Positions 1 through 8,208 of a stretch of DNA of 57,497 nt are shown here, piece after piece; within the stretch, counting starts at the first letter, position 1, and every line of letters begins with the position of its first letter. Position numbers and translations under genes: made by a program. The notes below the pieces were generated by a model that was given only the letters and a program-made list of their open reading frames with translations, searched no databases and was not told where the DNA came from. This DNA is from Marinisporobacter sp. (GTDB lineage Bacteria > Bacillota > Clostridia > Peptostreptococcales > Thermotaleaceae). Where the stretch lies: positions 1-57,497 of the forward strand of contig JAOARP010000001.1 in the NCBI GenBank assembly GCA_025210525.1. The letters run 5' to 3'.

Positions 1-1
1 A

Positions 2-244
2 GCATCAGAAAGTGATGAAGAAGTAGCTATGCCACCAAAGGAAGTGGTAACAGGTGCTATATCAGGAATTGACATTATGGATTTAGAAGATGCAGTAAAA
101 GTATTATGGAAAAATGGAATCTATGCAGAAAGTGGAATGGGTTGCACAGGTCCAATCGTTCTTGTGAATGAAGAAAAGCTAGATGAAGGAACAAAAGTAT
201 TAGCAAAAGCCGGTTTTGTTGCAGGTGAAGGAGACATTTGTTAA
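2..244 (+). CDS. grdD: Glycine reductase complex component C, alpha subunit (GrdD), 3' end only
   Basis: The reading frame is open from the first complete codon (base 2), so the gene starts outside the window and only about 80 C-terminal residues are visible. The tail contains VVTGAISGIDI, VLWKNGIYAES and GMGCTGPIVLV, which I recognise from the PlsX-like GrdD subunit. In glycine, sarcosine and betaine reductases, component C (GrdC/GrdD) takes the acetyl group from the selenoprotein as a thioester and releases acetyl phosphate. A strong terminator follows at 261-300, so this is the last gene of a grd transcript. It is a separate locus from the grd operon at the right end of the window. Its substrate class (glycine, sarcosine or betaine) cannot be told from component C, which is shared. 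The internal ATG at 29 is not the true start. Confidence 0.82.
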   Translation, partial: ASESDEEVAMPPKEVVTGAISGIDIMDLEDAVKVLWKNGIYAESGMGCTGPIVLVNEEKLDEGTKVLAKAGFVAGEGDIC

Positions 245-260
245 ATTTGTAACATCTAAT

Positions 261-300
261 AAGAGAATTCTTTTTATTGAAAAAGGATTCTCTTTATTTT
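261..300 (+). terminator. Intrinsic terminator after grdD
   Basis: Bases from 261 (AAGAGAATTC, then a T run) pair with 280-294 (AAAAAGGATTCTCTT), and the hairpin is followed by TATTTTTG. It ends the left grd transcript before the thioredoxin gene. Confidence 0.8.
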
Positions 301-379
301 TGTAGAATAAATAAGAAAAAAGGAAGATTATAGCATATTCGTTCTAAAATATTAAATTTCTATTAAGGGAGGCAAAAAT

Positions 380-697
380 ATGATAGAAGTTGGTAAAGAA
401 AATTTTCAAAGAGAAGTATTGGAAGCAAAGGGGTATGTCATTGTGGATTATTGGTGTGAAGGATGCCGACCTTGCATGGCTTTGATGCCAGATATAGAAG
501 CCCTTGCAGCAAAGTATGAGGGGAAAATTAAATTTACAAAATTGAATACAGCGAAAGCTAGAAGATTAGCTATAGTACAAAAAATTTTAGGGCTCCCAGC
601 AGCTGCTTTATATAAAGATGGCCAGAAAATTGATGAAGTAATTAAGGAAAAAGCAACAAAAGAAAATATTGAAAATATGATCAAGAAAATTTTGTAA
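380..697 (+). CDS. trxA: Thioredoxin of the grd type, second copy with a CEGCRPC active site
   Basis: This 105-residue thioredoxin-fold protein is a clear paralogue of the TrxA encoded at 52829-53149: same length, same numbering, and shared blocks such as ALMPD, KARRLAI and YKDG. TrxA in these operons passes electrons from TrxB to the glycine reductase selenoprotein. The active site is G28-C29-R30-P31-C32 rather than the common WCGPC, with an additional Cys at 26. The residue after the cis-proline is Ala (LGLPA) where the other copy has Thr (LGLPT). It has its own RBS (GGGAGG near 367-372) and is bracketed by terminators at 261-300 and 698-724, so it is probably transcribed alone. It may be a specialised reductant for the left grd locus, or a duplicate under relaxed selection. 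The family call is firm; the partner is inferred. Confidence 0.88.
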   Translation: MIEVGKENFQREVLEAKGYVIVDYWCEGCRPCMALMPDIEALAAKYEGKIKFTKLNTAKARRLAIVQKILGLPAAALYKDGQKIDEVIKEKATKENIENMIKKIL

Positions 698-724
698 AAC
701 TCCGGAATAGCCGGAGTTTTTGAT
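698..724 (+). terminator. Intrinsic terminator after the first trxA
   Basis: AACTCCGG (698-705), loop AATAG, CCGGAGTT then TTT. It starts at the base after the stop codon. Confidence 0.85.
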
Positions 725-826
725 ATGATAAAGAGCGGCAATAGATGTTATTTAAAAGAGGAAATTGTAAAATTATGAAGAATATAATAATAAAGTGAAG
801 GTTGAAATTTGAAAGAGGTGCGAAAG

Positions 827-2848
827 ATGACAGAGTCTACATTGGTCCAAATAAGTCCACATGAAGTTGTTTTTTCATTGGACATTGGAACAAAAAGTGT
901 CGTAGGAATTATTGCAAAGCAAGAAGGTGAAAAATTTGTAGTCATAGATGTTGAAATGATGGAATATTCAAGTCGTGCTATGTATGATGGGCAGATACAT
1001 GATATTGATAAAGTTGCACAGGTAGCAAATAAGGTAAAGGAAAAGCTTGAGAATAGAGTAGGCTTTAAACTGACAAAAGTAGCTATTGCAGCAGCGGGTA
1101 GAGCACTAAAAACATGTAGAGTGCAAGTTAGTAGAGAAGTTGATCATTCAAAAGAGATTGATCAAGGGACTATCAATAGTTTAGAGATTGAAGGAATACA
1201 AAAGGCACAAAAAATGCTAGACCAAGAGATGGAGAATAAAGGTATAAAATATTATTGTGTCGGATATACAGTAGTAAATTATTATTTAAATGATAGCATG
1301 ATGATTTCTCTAAAAGGGCATAAGGGCGATAAAATAGATGCAGATATTTTAGCTACTTTTTTACCACATATTGTTGTAGAGAGTCTATATTCCGTTATGA
1401 ACAAGATTGGATTAGAAGTGATACACTTAACGCTAGAGCCTATTGCAGCGATTCATGTCGCTATTCCTCCAAAGCTGAGATTGTTAAATCTAGCATTAGT
1501 AGATATAGGAGCAGGAACGTCAGATATAGCTATAACACAAGATGGAACTATTGTATCCTATGCTATGGCATCTGTTGCAGGTGATGAAATTACAGAAGCC
1601 ATCGCTAAGGAATTTTTACTAGACTTTAATACAGCTGAAAGGTTAAAAATTGAATTGAATAAGAAAGAAAGTCATCAATTTGAAGATATTGTAGGAATTC
1701 CTTATACTTTAACAACAGAAGAGATTTTAGAAAAAATAGCTCATGTTATTGAAAATCTTGCTTCGGAGATTGCAGAAAAGGTGATTGAATATAATGGAAA
1801 ATCCCCAAGTGCTGTATTTTGTATAGGTGGTGGGAGTCAAATTCCTACTTTAACGAAATATTTAGCTAATAAATTAGCATTAAGACCAGAGAGAGTCGTT
1901 GTTAGAGGGACTGAAATTATTGAAAATATTGAATTCTTATGTGAAAAACTTGAAGGACCTGAATTTATTACACCTATTGGCATAGGGATTATTAGTGTAA
2001 AGGAAGGCGATGATAATTTTATAGAGGTAAGTGTAAATAATGATTTGATAAAACTATTTAATGCTAAAAAGCTTTTTATATCAGATGCTCTCATTAGAGC
2101 AGGGGTAAATGCGAAGAAATTGATCGCCAGAAGAGGGAAAAATTTAAATATTTACGTAAATGGAGAAATGAAGAGCATAAAGGGAAGTTTTGGAGAACCT
2201 GCAAAAATTTATTTGAATGGAAAATGTAGTAGCCTTGATGAACAGGTTCATCATAAGGATCAAATCTATATTGAGGGAGCTATTGATGGCATAGATGCGT
2301 CTATTTTGTTAAAAGATTTAATAAAAGACATGAATAGGGTCAATTTTAATGGATTGGATATTAATTTAGTGAATAAATTATTGGTAAATGAAAAAGAAGT
2401 ATCTATGGATTATGAGATCATGGAGGGAGACTATATAACTTTTGTGGAAATTCATACAGTCGAAGATCTTTTGAAAAGATTTAATATGGATGATAAAAAA
2501 ACGAATGTGCGTGTAAATGGGGTAGAAGTTGAAAAAAACCATGTATTAAAGCATAAAGATGAAATTGTTACAGTACAAGAAAAGGAGAAAATATTATTTG
2601 ATGAAAAGAAAGTACATGAAAATAGAATGGAAGATAATAAAATTAAAATTATTGTAAATGAACAGGTTGTGGAGATTCCAAAGAAAGAAAGGCCTCTTAT
2701 TTTTGTGGATATTTTTGAATATTTTGATTTTGAAAGAACAAGAGCAAAAGGAAGCTTGATTACAAAATTAAATGGACAAAAAGTAGGCTATACAGACACT
2801 ATAAGAGATGGGGATAAGATAGAAATTTATTGGAAAAAAAATAACTAG
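827..2848 (+). CDS. FtsA-like actin/Hsp70-fold ATPase with C-terminal beta-grasp-like repeats
   Basis: A 673-residue protein. The first ~380 residues are an FtsA/PilM-type actin-fold ATPase: phosphate-1 motif DIGTKS (19-24), phosphate-2 motif VDIGAGTSD (about 225-233) and adenosine motif IGGGSQIP (about 333-340). True FtsA is about 420 residues and sits beside ftsZ; this one is longer and has no ftsZ or ftsQ neighbour. The extra ~280 residues hold several short segments of the form VNG...(15-20)...GD.I, the last being KLNGQK...DGDKIEIYW, like ThiS/MoaD/SLBB beta-grasp folds. I chose ATG 827 because AGAGGTG lies 7 bases upstream; a TTG at 809 is in frame but has no RBS. Members of this long family are usually annotated as cell division FtsA domain or Hsp70 family proteins. 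The exact role, in division or in a cell-envelope machine, is not known to me. Confidence 0.8.
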   Translation: MTESTLVQISPHEVVFSLDIGTKSVVGIIAKQEGEKFVVIDVEMMEYSSRAMYDGQIHDIDKVAQVANKVKEKLENRVGFKLTKVAIAAAGRALKTCRVQVSREVDHSKEIDQGTINSLEIEGIQKAQKMLDQEMENKGIKYYCVGYTVVNYYLNDSMMISLKGHKGDKIDADILATFLPHIVVESLYSVMNKIGLEVIHLTLEPIAAIHVAIPPKLRLLNLALVDIGAGTSDIAITQDGTIVSYAMASVAGDEITEAIAKEFLLDFNTAERLKIELNKKESHQFEDIVGIPYTLTTEEILEKIAHVIENLASEIAEKVIEYNGKSPSAVFCIGGGSQIPTLTKYLANKLALRPERVVVRGTEIIENIEFLCEKLEGPEFITPIGIGIISVKEGDDNFIEVSVNNDLIKLFNAKKLFISDALIRAGVNAKKLIARRGKNLNIYVNGEMKSIKGSFGEPAKIYLNGKCSSLDEQVHHKDQIYIEGAIDGIDASILLKDLIKDMNRVNFNGLDINLVNKLLVNEKEVSMDYEIMEGDYITFVEIHTVEDLLKRFNMDDKKTNVRVNGVEVEKNHVLKHKDEIVTVQEKEKILFDEKKVHENRMEDNKIKIIVNEQVVEIPKKERPLIFVDIFEYFDFERTRAKGSLITKLNGQKVGYTDTIRDGDKIEIYWKKNN

Positions 2849-2874
2849 AGAAAGAATATTCTCTAGATGTTTTT

Positions 2875-2875
<1 letters not shown>
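2845..2875 (+). terminator. Intrinsic terminator of the ftsA-like gene
   Basis: CTAGAGAA (2845-2852), loop AGAATA, TTCTCTAG (2859-2866), then ATG and a T run. The stop codon TAG is inside the left arm. The T run abuts the CCA end of the opposite-strand tRNA. Confidence 0.85.
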
Positions 2876-2949
<74 letters not shown>

Positions 2950-3254
2950 ATGGTTTACTTTCAGTAATAGTATATTATATGTAGATGGATCTAAAATATA
3001 CCCATATTTTAGAAAAGGAGGGATAAAAATCCCTCCAAGGATAAAAGGGGGAAATTTCGTTGTGGATCCATGTCCACTACATATTATGCATGTACGAAAA
3101 AAATGTGACAAAAAGGATGCTGGTAGTAAATGAAAAAAACTTATGGTACACTATTTAAGGAAATAGTGTGCATAGTAGGAATATGGGTTTTTATAATATA
3201 ATATAATAAAATACATTATAAGATTTTGTAATAAGATTTGCCAAAGGGGGAAGT
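2950..3254. other. Non-coding gap between tRNA-fMet and the vanW-like gene
   Basis: No believable gene here. It holds the likely tRNA promoter (minus strand) and a perfect 8-bp hairpin at 3017-3036 (GGAGGGAT, loop AAAA, ATCCCTCC). That hairpin is followed by TTTTCT only when read on the minus strand, so it may end a minus-strand transcript or a small RNA. A second hairpin around 3150-3170 (CACTATTT, loop AAGG, AAATAGTG) lacks a T run on the plus strand. Confidence 0.5.
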
Positions 3255-4787
3255 TTGTTGGATTCGAAAGGAAAAGAGCAAGCAAAAAAATCAAATGCTA
3301 GTATGGGATTGATCATTGTTTTATTAAGCTTTCTTATTTTTACGACAGCGATAGGATTTTTTTTCCTTTATAGAGATACCATTTATGATGGTGTGATGAT
3401 AGAAAACCTAGATATAGGAGGATTGTCTGTTACACAGGCACAGAAAAAGGTCAAAAACCATTTTGATGATTTAATTGTAAATGGAGAAATTTGTTTTAAA
3501 TATGGAAATCAAGTTTTTCATACAAAGAACAAGGATATCAGATATAGCTTTGATTATACTAATGCTGCAAATGAAGCTTATAAAATAGGAAGAGAGGGAA
3601 ATTATTTTGAAAGATTGCAAAAGATTCTTTCTTTATACACGCAACCATATAATATTACCTTAAAGCCTGCTTATGAGCATGAAAAGTTAGATGCTATTAT
3701 ATATAATATTCAAAAAAATATTGATCAACAAGCAAAAGATGCTACGATTATTAGAAAAAATGGAGAGTTCATCATTACAGATGAGAGGATTGGGCAACAA
3801 TTAAACGTGAATAAGACAAAAGCCCTTTTAGAAGAGGAATTAACAAAAAATAAGTTTGAAGATGAAATTACAATAGAACTTCCTGTTGAAACGGTTTCAC
3901 CTAAAATCACCTCTGAAAGTTTGAGTACTATTCATGATTTGACAGGGGAATATACTACAATATTCAATATTAATAGAAAAGGCAGAACACAAAACCTTAG
4001 ATTAGCATCAAACAAAATTAATGGATTTGTACTTATGCCTATGGAAATCTTTTCGTTTAATGAGGTGGTAGGACCAAGAACGAAAGAAAGTGGTTATAAG
4101 GATGCACCCGTAATACTTAAAGGAGAAGTAGTACCGGGACTTGGAGGTGGAGTATGCCAAGTGTCTAGTACTTTATATAATGCTATACTACTTAATAATT
4201 TAGAAGTGGTTGAAAGGTATAACCATACTCTTCCTTCTAGCTATGTAGCAAAAGGTATGGATGCAACTGTATCCTATGGTGTTTTGGATTTTAAATTTAA
4301 AAATACAATGAATACACCTATTTATATAGAGAGTTACATGATAAGTAATAGATTGATCGTTAAAATATATGGTCGAAAAATAGATAACAAAAAAGTAAGA
4401 GTGATAACTGAGCAAAATCAAGTGGTAAAAAGACCTTTAGAAATTAAATATGATGACAATTTGCTTGAAGGACAAGAAAAAATAGAACAAAAAGGAAGAG
4501 ATGGATATAAAGTAACTACCTATAGATTGATTTATGAAAATGGAAAACTTCTGGGAAAACAGAAAATTTCAAAGGATTACTATAAGCCACAAAAACAGAT
4601 TATTATTAAAGGCACAAAGAAATTACCTATATCCGATACAAGTAACATAGAAGGTGCCCCTACGGAAGAAGTACAAGTAGAAGAAGAGATCAACATAGTA
4701 CCCCATGAAATGGAACAAAATGCTACGGAAACAATAGAACATATAGAGGAAATAGATGATCTATTCCAAGAAGAAAATCAACTTTAG
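3255..4787 (+). CDS. VanW family membrane-anchored protein
   Basis: A 510-residue protein with one N-terminal membrane segment (about residues 17-41, no lysine-rich cytosolic domain before it) and an extracellular body. Residues ~45-240 look like two peptidoglycan-binding (PG_binding_4, YoaR-like) modules. The VanW domain follows, with RLASNKINGF, PMEIFSFNEVVGPRT and the signature GGGVCQVSSTLYNA (about residues 295-308), and then a G5-like region near 410-460. The acidic tail is Glu-rich. Family members are linked to the cell wall or to spore envelopes, but their biochemical activity is unsettled. The start is TTG at 3255 (or the next TTG at 3258) after AAGGGGGA. Confidence 0.85.
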   Translation: MLDSKGKEQAKKSNASMGLIIVLLSFLIFTTAIGFFFLYRDTIYDGVMIENLDIGGLSVTQAQKKVKNHFDDLIVNGEICFKYGNQVFHTKNKDIRYSFDYTNAANEAYKIGREGNYFERLQKILSLYTQPYNITLKPAYEHEKLDAIIYNIQKNIDQQAKDATIIRKNGEFIITDERIGQQLNVNKTKALLEEELTKNKFEDEITIELPVETVSPKITSESLSTIHDLTGEYTTIFNINRKGRTQNLRLASNKINGFVLMPMEIFSFNEVVGPRTKESGYKDAPVILKGEVVPGLGGGVCQVSSTLYNAILLNNLEVVERYNHTLPSSYVAKGMDATVSYGVLDFKFKNTMNTPIYIESYMISNRLIVKIYGRKIDNKKVRVITEQNQVVKRPLEIKYDDNLLEGQEKIEQKGRDGYKVTTYRLIYENGKLLGKQKISKDYYKPQKQIIIKGTKKLPISDTSNIEGAPTEEVQVEEEINIVPHEMEQNATETIEHIEEIDDLFQEENQL

Positions 4788-4825
4788 CACATACTAGTGA
4801 AGACAGGATTTAAAGAGGTGACGCA

Positions 4826-5548
4826 ATGAATAAAGCACTATATGACAAAGAGATACAATGTCCTGTGTGCAAAAATCTTTTTCATACTAAAAAAATGAGA
4901 AGTTCTGCTATTAGAATAGAAAAAAGAGATACAGATTTTTGCGTGTATTATAATGGAGAGAACCCTATATTTTATGGAGTTTTTGTCTGTCCTAATTGCG
5001 GATATGCTGCCCTTGAAAGTGTATTTCAAGAAATAAGTCCTTCGGGAAAGAAGATTGTTTTAGAGAAGATAGGTACTAAATGGACGCAAAGAGATTTTGG
5101 AAGTGAAAGAGATGCTTATAAAGCTATTGAAGTTTATAAATTAGCTTTATTAAATGGACAATTACTCAACCAAAAGAAAGGAATAATAGGAACTCTTTGT
5201 CTTAGATTAGCATGGCTATATAGATATATTCATGAAGATCGAGAATTAGATTTTATTGAACATGCTGCAAATTGTTTTGAAGAGGCTTTTCGATATGAGT
5301 CGTTACCTATTGGAAATCTTGATGAAGTTTCTTTGTTGTATTTACTAGGGGAATTGAATCGAAGACTTAAAAAATATGATGAAGCAATTGATTGGTTTAA
5401 TAAGGCAGTAAGTAATCCTAATATTAAGAGAAAAAGAAAGCTAGATATGTTAGCAAGAGATCAATGGAGTTTAGCGAAGGAAGAATATAAAAAGCAAAAG
5501 GAAAAAAATGAAGCTATAGTATATGCTGAAAATGAAGCTTTGATATAA
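4826..5548 (+). CDS. DUF2225 family protein (zinc ribbon plus TPR-like helices)
   Basis: A 240-residue soluble protein. Two cysteine pairs, C12-x2-C15 and C55-x2-C58, form a probable zinc ribbon. The rest is helical and repeat-like: LLYLLGELNRRLKKYDEAI resembles a tetratricopeptide helix pair. This arrangement defines DUF2225, common in Clostridia and Bacilli, with no established function. It lies 38 bp downstream of the vanW-like gene with an AGAGGTG RBS, so the two are probably co-transcribed. Confidence 0.82.
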   Translation: MNKALYDKEIQCPVCKNLFHTKKMRSSAIRIEKRDTDFCVYYNGENPIFYGVFVCPNCGYAALESVFQEISPSGKKIVLEKIGTKWTQRDFGSERDAYKAIEVYKLALLNGQLLNQKKGIIGTLCLRLAWLYRYIHEDRELDFIEHAANCFEEAFRYESLPIGNLDEVSLLYLLGELNRRLKKYDEAIDWFNKAVSNPNIKRKRKLDMLARDQWSLAKEEYKKQKEKNEAIVYAENEALI

Positions 5549-5549
5549 A

Positions 5550-5582
5550 AGATTATAAATTTATGATAATCTGTATTTTTTT
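5550..5582 (+). terminator. Terminator at the convergent junction of DUF2225 and gerAB-like genes
   Basis: AGATTAT (5550-5556) pairs with ATAATCT (5566-5572), followed by GTATTTTTTT. The right arm lies inside the last codons of the opposite-strand permease gene. Confidence 0.65.
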
Positions 5583-6643
5583 AAAATTGCAATGATTAGT
5601 GTGAGGACAGGTATGATGACCATAAATATGAAAGCATAATAGATCCATGCACTGAAAATATATTCATTAAATTCCATGACGCTTTTAAATTCAAAGGAAG
5701 TCACATTTATGATGAGTAGCGAAATGGGTGTAATAATGAATGCATAATCTTTACAGTTAAAAGTTTTACTAAAACCTTTGCAGGTGGTTAATAGATAGAC
5801 ACTTACTTTAATAAATCCACCTAAAATAAAGACGACAGCAGCAATTACTTCAATTCTTTGCAATAGATCAGATATATTTATTCGAGTAACCATTGTATAG
5901 GCAGGATAAAAATCAGTAGATGCAGTTTTTACACCAAGAACTAATAGGATGATAAATGAAGTGAGTAAAAGAGTGATCCCACCTAACAATAAGCCTCGTG
6001 TGTAGATTGTGTAGATTGAATTTTTATGTTTAGTAGAAAATAAGAAAGCAGAAAATATAACTGTTTCTCCAAATGGATATATAAATACTTCATAGGAACC
6101 TTTGAGTACAGGTTTTATGCCAGAAGATAATATAGGTTGAATGTTGTTTAGATTCATATTTGGAATTAATAAAAATATTGTAAAAATGATTAGAACTATA
6201 AGAATGAGCATAATAAATTGTGACCACCTGCCCATTACTTCAATTCCTTCTTTTGTGATTGATATGCATAAAAACATAAAGAAAATTGTTGGAACAATAA
6301 TGGGGGTATCAGGTAAACCAACGGCTTGAAAAAATTTAATAAAGTCTATTAAAACTAATGTAGCTAAGTCGAAGGAGTAAATTGCATATAGAAAGATAAT
6401 GATTTTTCCAATGGATTTTCCAAAGCAACATTCAATAATATCAAATAGATTGTTGCGAGGGAAAATTTTAAGGAGTTTTATATAGAGCATCATTAATGGA
6501 AAAGCTGCAATTCCAGCTAAAATAATAGCAATCCACGCATCTTGGTTAGCACTTAAGCCAGATACTAATATGGATGATTCTCCAATGATGAAAAGGAACA
6601 TAAGGGCAATTCCTTGTTGATCTGTAATGACTTCTTTTTGCAT
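5561..6643 (-). CDS. GerAB/ArcD/ProY-type spore germination permease
   Basis: A 360-residue integral membrane protein with about ten hydrophobic segments, of the length and pattern of the endospore germinant-receptor B subunit (APC superfamily). Recognisable parts are the opening ITDQQGIALMFLFIIGESSI and the later GGFIKVSVYLLTT stretch. B subunits sit in the inner spore membrane and bind small germinants such as amino acids. Full receptors normally have gerA- and gerC-type partners in the same operon; here neither is present, so this is an orphan B subunit. The start is ATG 6643 with GGAGGCAC upstream on the minus strand. The organism is therefore probably a spore former. Confidence 0.87.
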   Translation of the reverse strand: MQKEVITDQQGIALMFLFIIGESSILVSGLSANQDAWIAIILAGIAAFPLMMLYIKLLKIFPRNNLFDIIECCFGKSIGKIIIFLYAIYSFDLATLVLIDFIKFFQAVGLPDTPIIVPTIFFMFLCISITKEGIEVMGRWSQFIMLILIVLIIFTIFLLIPNMNLNNIQPILSSGIKPVLKGSYEVFIYPFGETVIFSAFLFSTKHKNSIYTIYTRGLLLGGITLLLTSFIILLVLGVKTASTDFYPAYTMVTRINISDLLQRIEVIAAVVFILGGFIKVSVYLLTTCKGFSKTFNCKDYAFIITPISLLIINVTSFEFKSVMEFNEYIFSAWIYYAFIFMVIIPVLTLIIAILKKYRLS

Positions 6644-6826
6644 GTAATGTGCCTCCGACTTTTTATATGATAGTAGATAGTATAGCCTTAAAAGAAGGAA
6701 AATATTTTAATAAGCTATTTAAAAAAGAAAACATAGAGTAGTAGGAGACAGATTTGTTAAAATAAAATTTATATACATGAGTAGAAAGAAAATAGAAAAT
6801 CTGATATAGTTATCTTTGATCAACAA

Positions 6827-6858
6827 GTCCCTAAAAATAGATAGGGGCATATTTTTTT
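6827..6858 (+). terminator. Terminator-like hairpin in the leader of cobU
   Basis: GTCCCTA (6827-6833), loop of 8, TAGGGGC (6842-6848), then ATATTTTTTTT. No plus-strand gene lies upstream because the neighbour at 5561-6643 runs the other way. It may attenuate a leader transcript of the cobU operon. No cobalamin riboswitch core is visible before it. Confidence 0.6.
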
Positions 6859-6895
6859 TAAAGACATGAGAAATAAGCTTAGAAGAGGTGAGCCT

Positions 6896-7456
6896 ATGAT
6901 AGGAAAAATTACCCTAGTTACAGGTGGGGCAAGAAGTGGAAAAAGCAATTATGCAGAAAGCCTAGCAAGAAATTCAGAAAGAAAAGTTGCATATTTAGCT
7001 ACGGCTATTCCTTTTGATGAGGGTATGAAAGATAGAATAAAAAAACATAAACAATCTAGACCAACGGTGTGGACAACCTATGAAGGGTATAAAAATTTAT
7101 ATGAAATGATTCCTAAAATAAAAGAAAAGCATGAAGTGATATTATTAGATTGTGTTACGATTATGGTAACAAATTTAATGTTTGAAGAAGATGTAAATTG
7201 GGATGAGATTGATCATGAAAATATTGATAAAATCGAAAAAAAAATTAAAGATCAAATCATAAAGCTAATAGAAGCTATTCGACAAAATGAACTTTGGTGT
7301 ATTATGGTTACGAATGAGTTAGGGATGGGAATTGTACCTGAAAATAGAATATCTCGTGTATTTAGAGATATTGCAGGAAGAATGAATCAAATGATAGCTA
7401 AAGAAGCTAATGAGGTGTATTTTACAGTTTCAGGGATTCCTATGCAATTGAAATAG
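6896..7456 (+). CDS. cobU: Adenosylcobinamide kinase / adenosylcobinamide-phosphate guanylyltransferase
   Basis: A 186-residue bifunctional enzyme of nucleotide loop assembly: it phosphorylates adenosylcobinamide and then makes adenosylcobinamide-GDP. The P-loop VTGGARSGKS is at the N-terminus, followed by a family-typical YLATAIPFDEGMKDRI segment; LLDCVTIMVTNLM and TNELGMGIVP are also characteristic. The start is ATG 6896, with AGAGGTG upstream; an earlier ATG at 6866 would add ten residues before the RBS. It is the first gene of cobU-cobS-cobC, separate from the riboswitch-controlled operon that starts at 9127. Confidence 0.95.
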   Translation: MIGKITLVTGGARSGKSNYAESLARNSERKVAYLATAIPFDEGMKDRIKKHKQSRPTVWTTYEGYKNLYEMIPKIKEKHEVILLDCVTIMVTNLMFEEDVNWDEIDHENIDKIEKKIKDQIIKLIEAIRQNELWCIMVTNELGMGIVPENRISRVFRDIAGRMNQMIAKEANEVYFTVSGIPMQLK

Positions 7457-7467
7457 GAGGGATAGAT

Positions 7468-8193
7468 ATGAAAAAATTTATTGTTATGCTTCAATTTTTA
7501 ACGCGGATCCCTATTAATATAAACTTACAAGTAGATGAAGATGATTTTTCAAATGGGATTATATACTTTCCTGTAGTAGGACTTGTAATTGGTATGTTTA
7601 TGGTAGTTTTTTATCATATAGGACACATACTAGGCGGAGCTTTTTTAGCTGCTGTTATGACGGTTATAGGGGGAGTTTTTATTAGTGGAGGATTGCATCT
7701 AGATGGTTTAGGAGATACCTTTGATGGGGTTTATAGTAATCGCCCAAAGGAACGTATATTAGAAATTATGAAGGATAGTAGATTAGGAACTAATGCAGCT
7801 TTAGCCATACTTTCCAATATCCTCCTAAAAATAGCCTTAATCAATAGTTTTTCTGTACCAGAAGTTTATGCAGTCATACTCCTTATGCCTGTTTTTTCCA
7901 GATTATCTATTGTGTATGGAGCAAGATTTTCTGTTTATGCAAGAAAAAGTGGTATGGGAAATCTATTTATAGGAAAGACAAACAATAAGCATTTGATTGT
8001 AACTGTAATAATTACATTGATTATAGCTTTAATGAATATACGAGCTATTCCTTTTATTTTAGTAGGTCTTTTATTTAGCCTTTGGTATGTAAGACATATA
8101 AGTAGTAAAATTGATGGCATGACAGGAGATACATTAGGAGCTTTATGTGAACTAACGGAATTAGTTTATTTGTTTTATTTTGCAATGATTTAG
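7468..8193 (+). CDS. cobS: Adenosylcobinamide-GDP ribazoletransferase (cobalamin synthase)
   Basis: A 241-residue membrane enzyme joining adenosylcobinamide-GDP to alpha-ribazole (or its phosphate). Family signs are LQFLTRIPI near the N-terminus, the acidic GGLHLDGLGDTFDGVYS segment (about residues 74-91), MKDSRLGTNA, and GDTLGALCELTEL near the C-terminus, with several hydrophobic helices between. It lies 11 bp after cobU with a GGAGGG RBS, so it is in the same operon. Confidence 0.95.
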   Translation: MKKFIVMLQFLTRIPININLQVDEDDFSNGIIYFPVVGLVIGMFMVVFYHIGHILGGAFLAAVMTVIGGVFISGGLHLDGLGDTFDGVYSNRPKERILEIMKDSRLGTNAALAILSNILLKIALINSFSVPEVYAVILLMPVFSRLSIVYGARFSVYARKSGMGNLFIGKTNNKHLIVTVIITLIIALMNIRAIPFILVGLLFSLWYVRHISSKIDGMTGDTLGALCELTELVYLFYFAMI

Positions 8194-8208
8194 AGAGTTG
8201 GTGATCTT

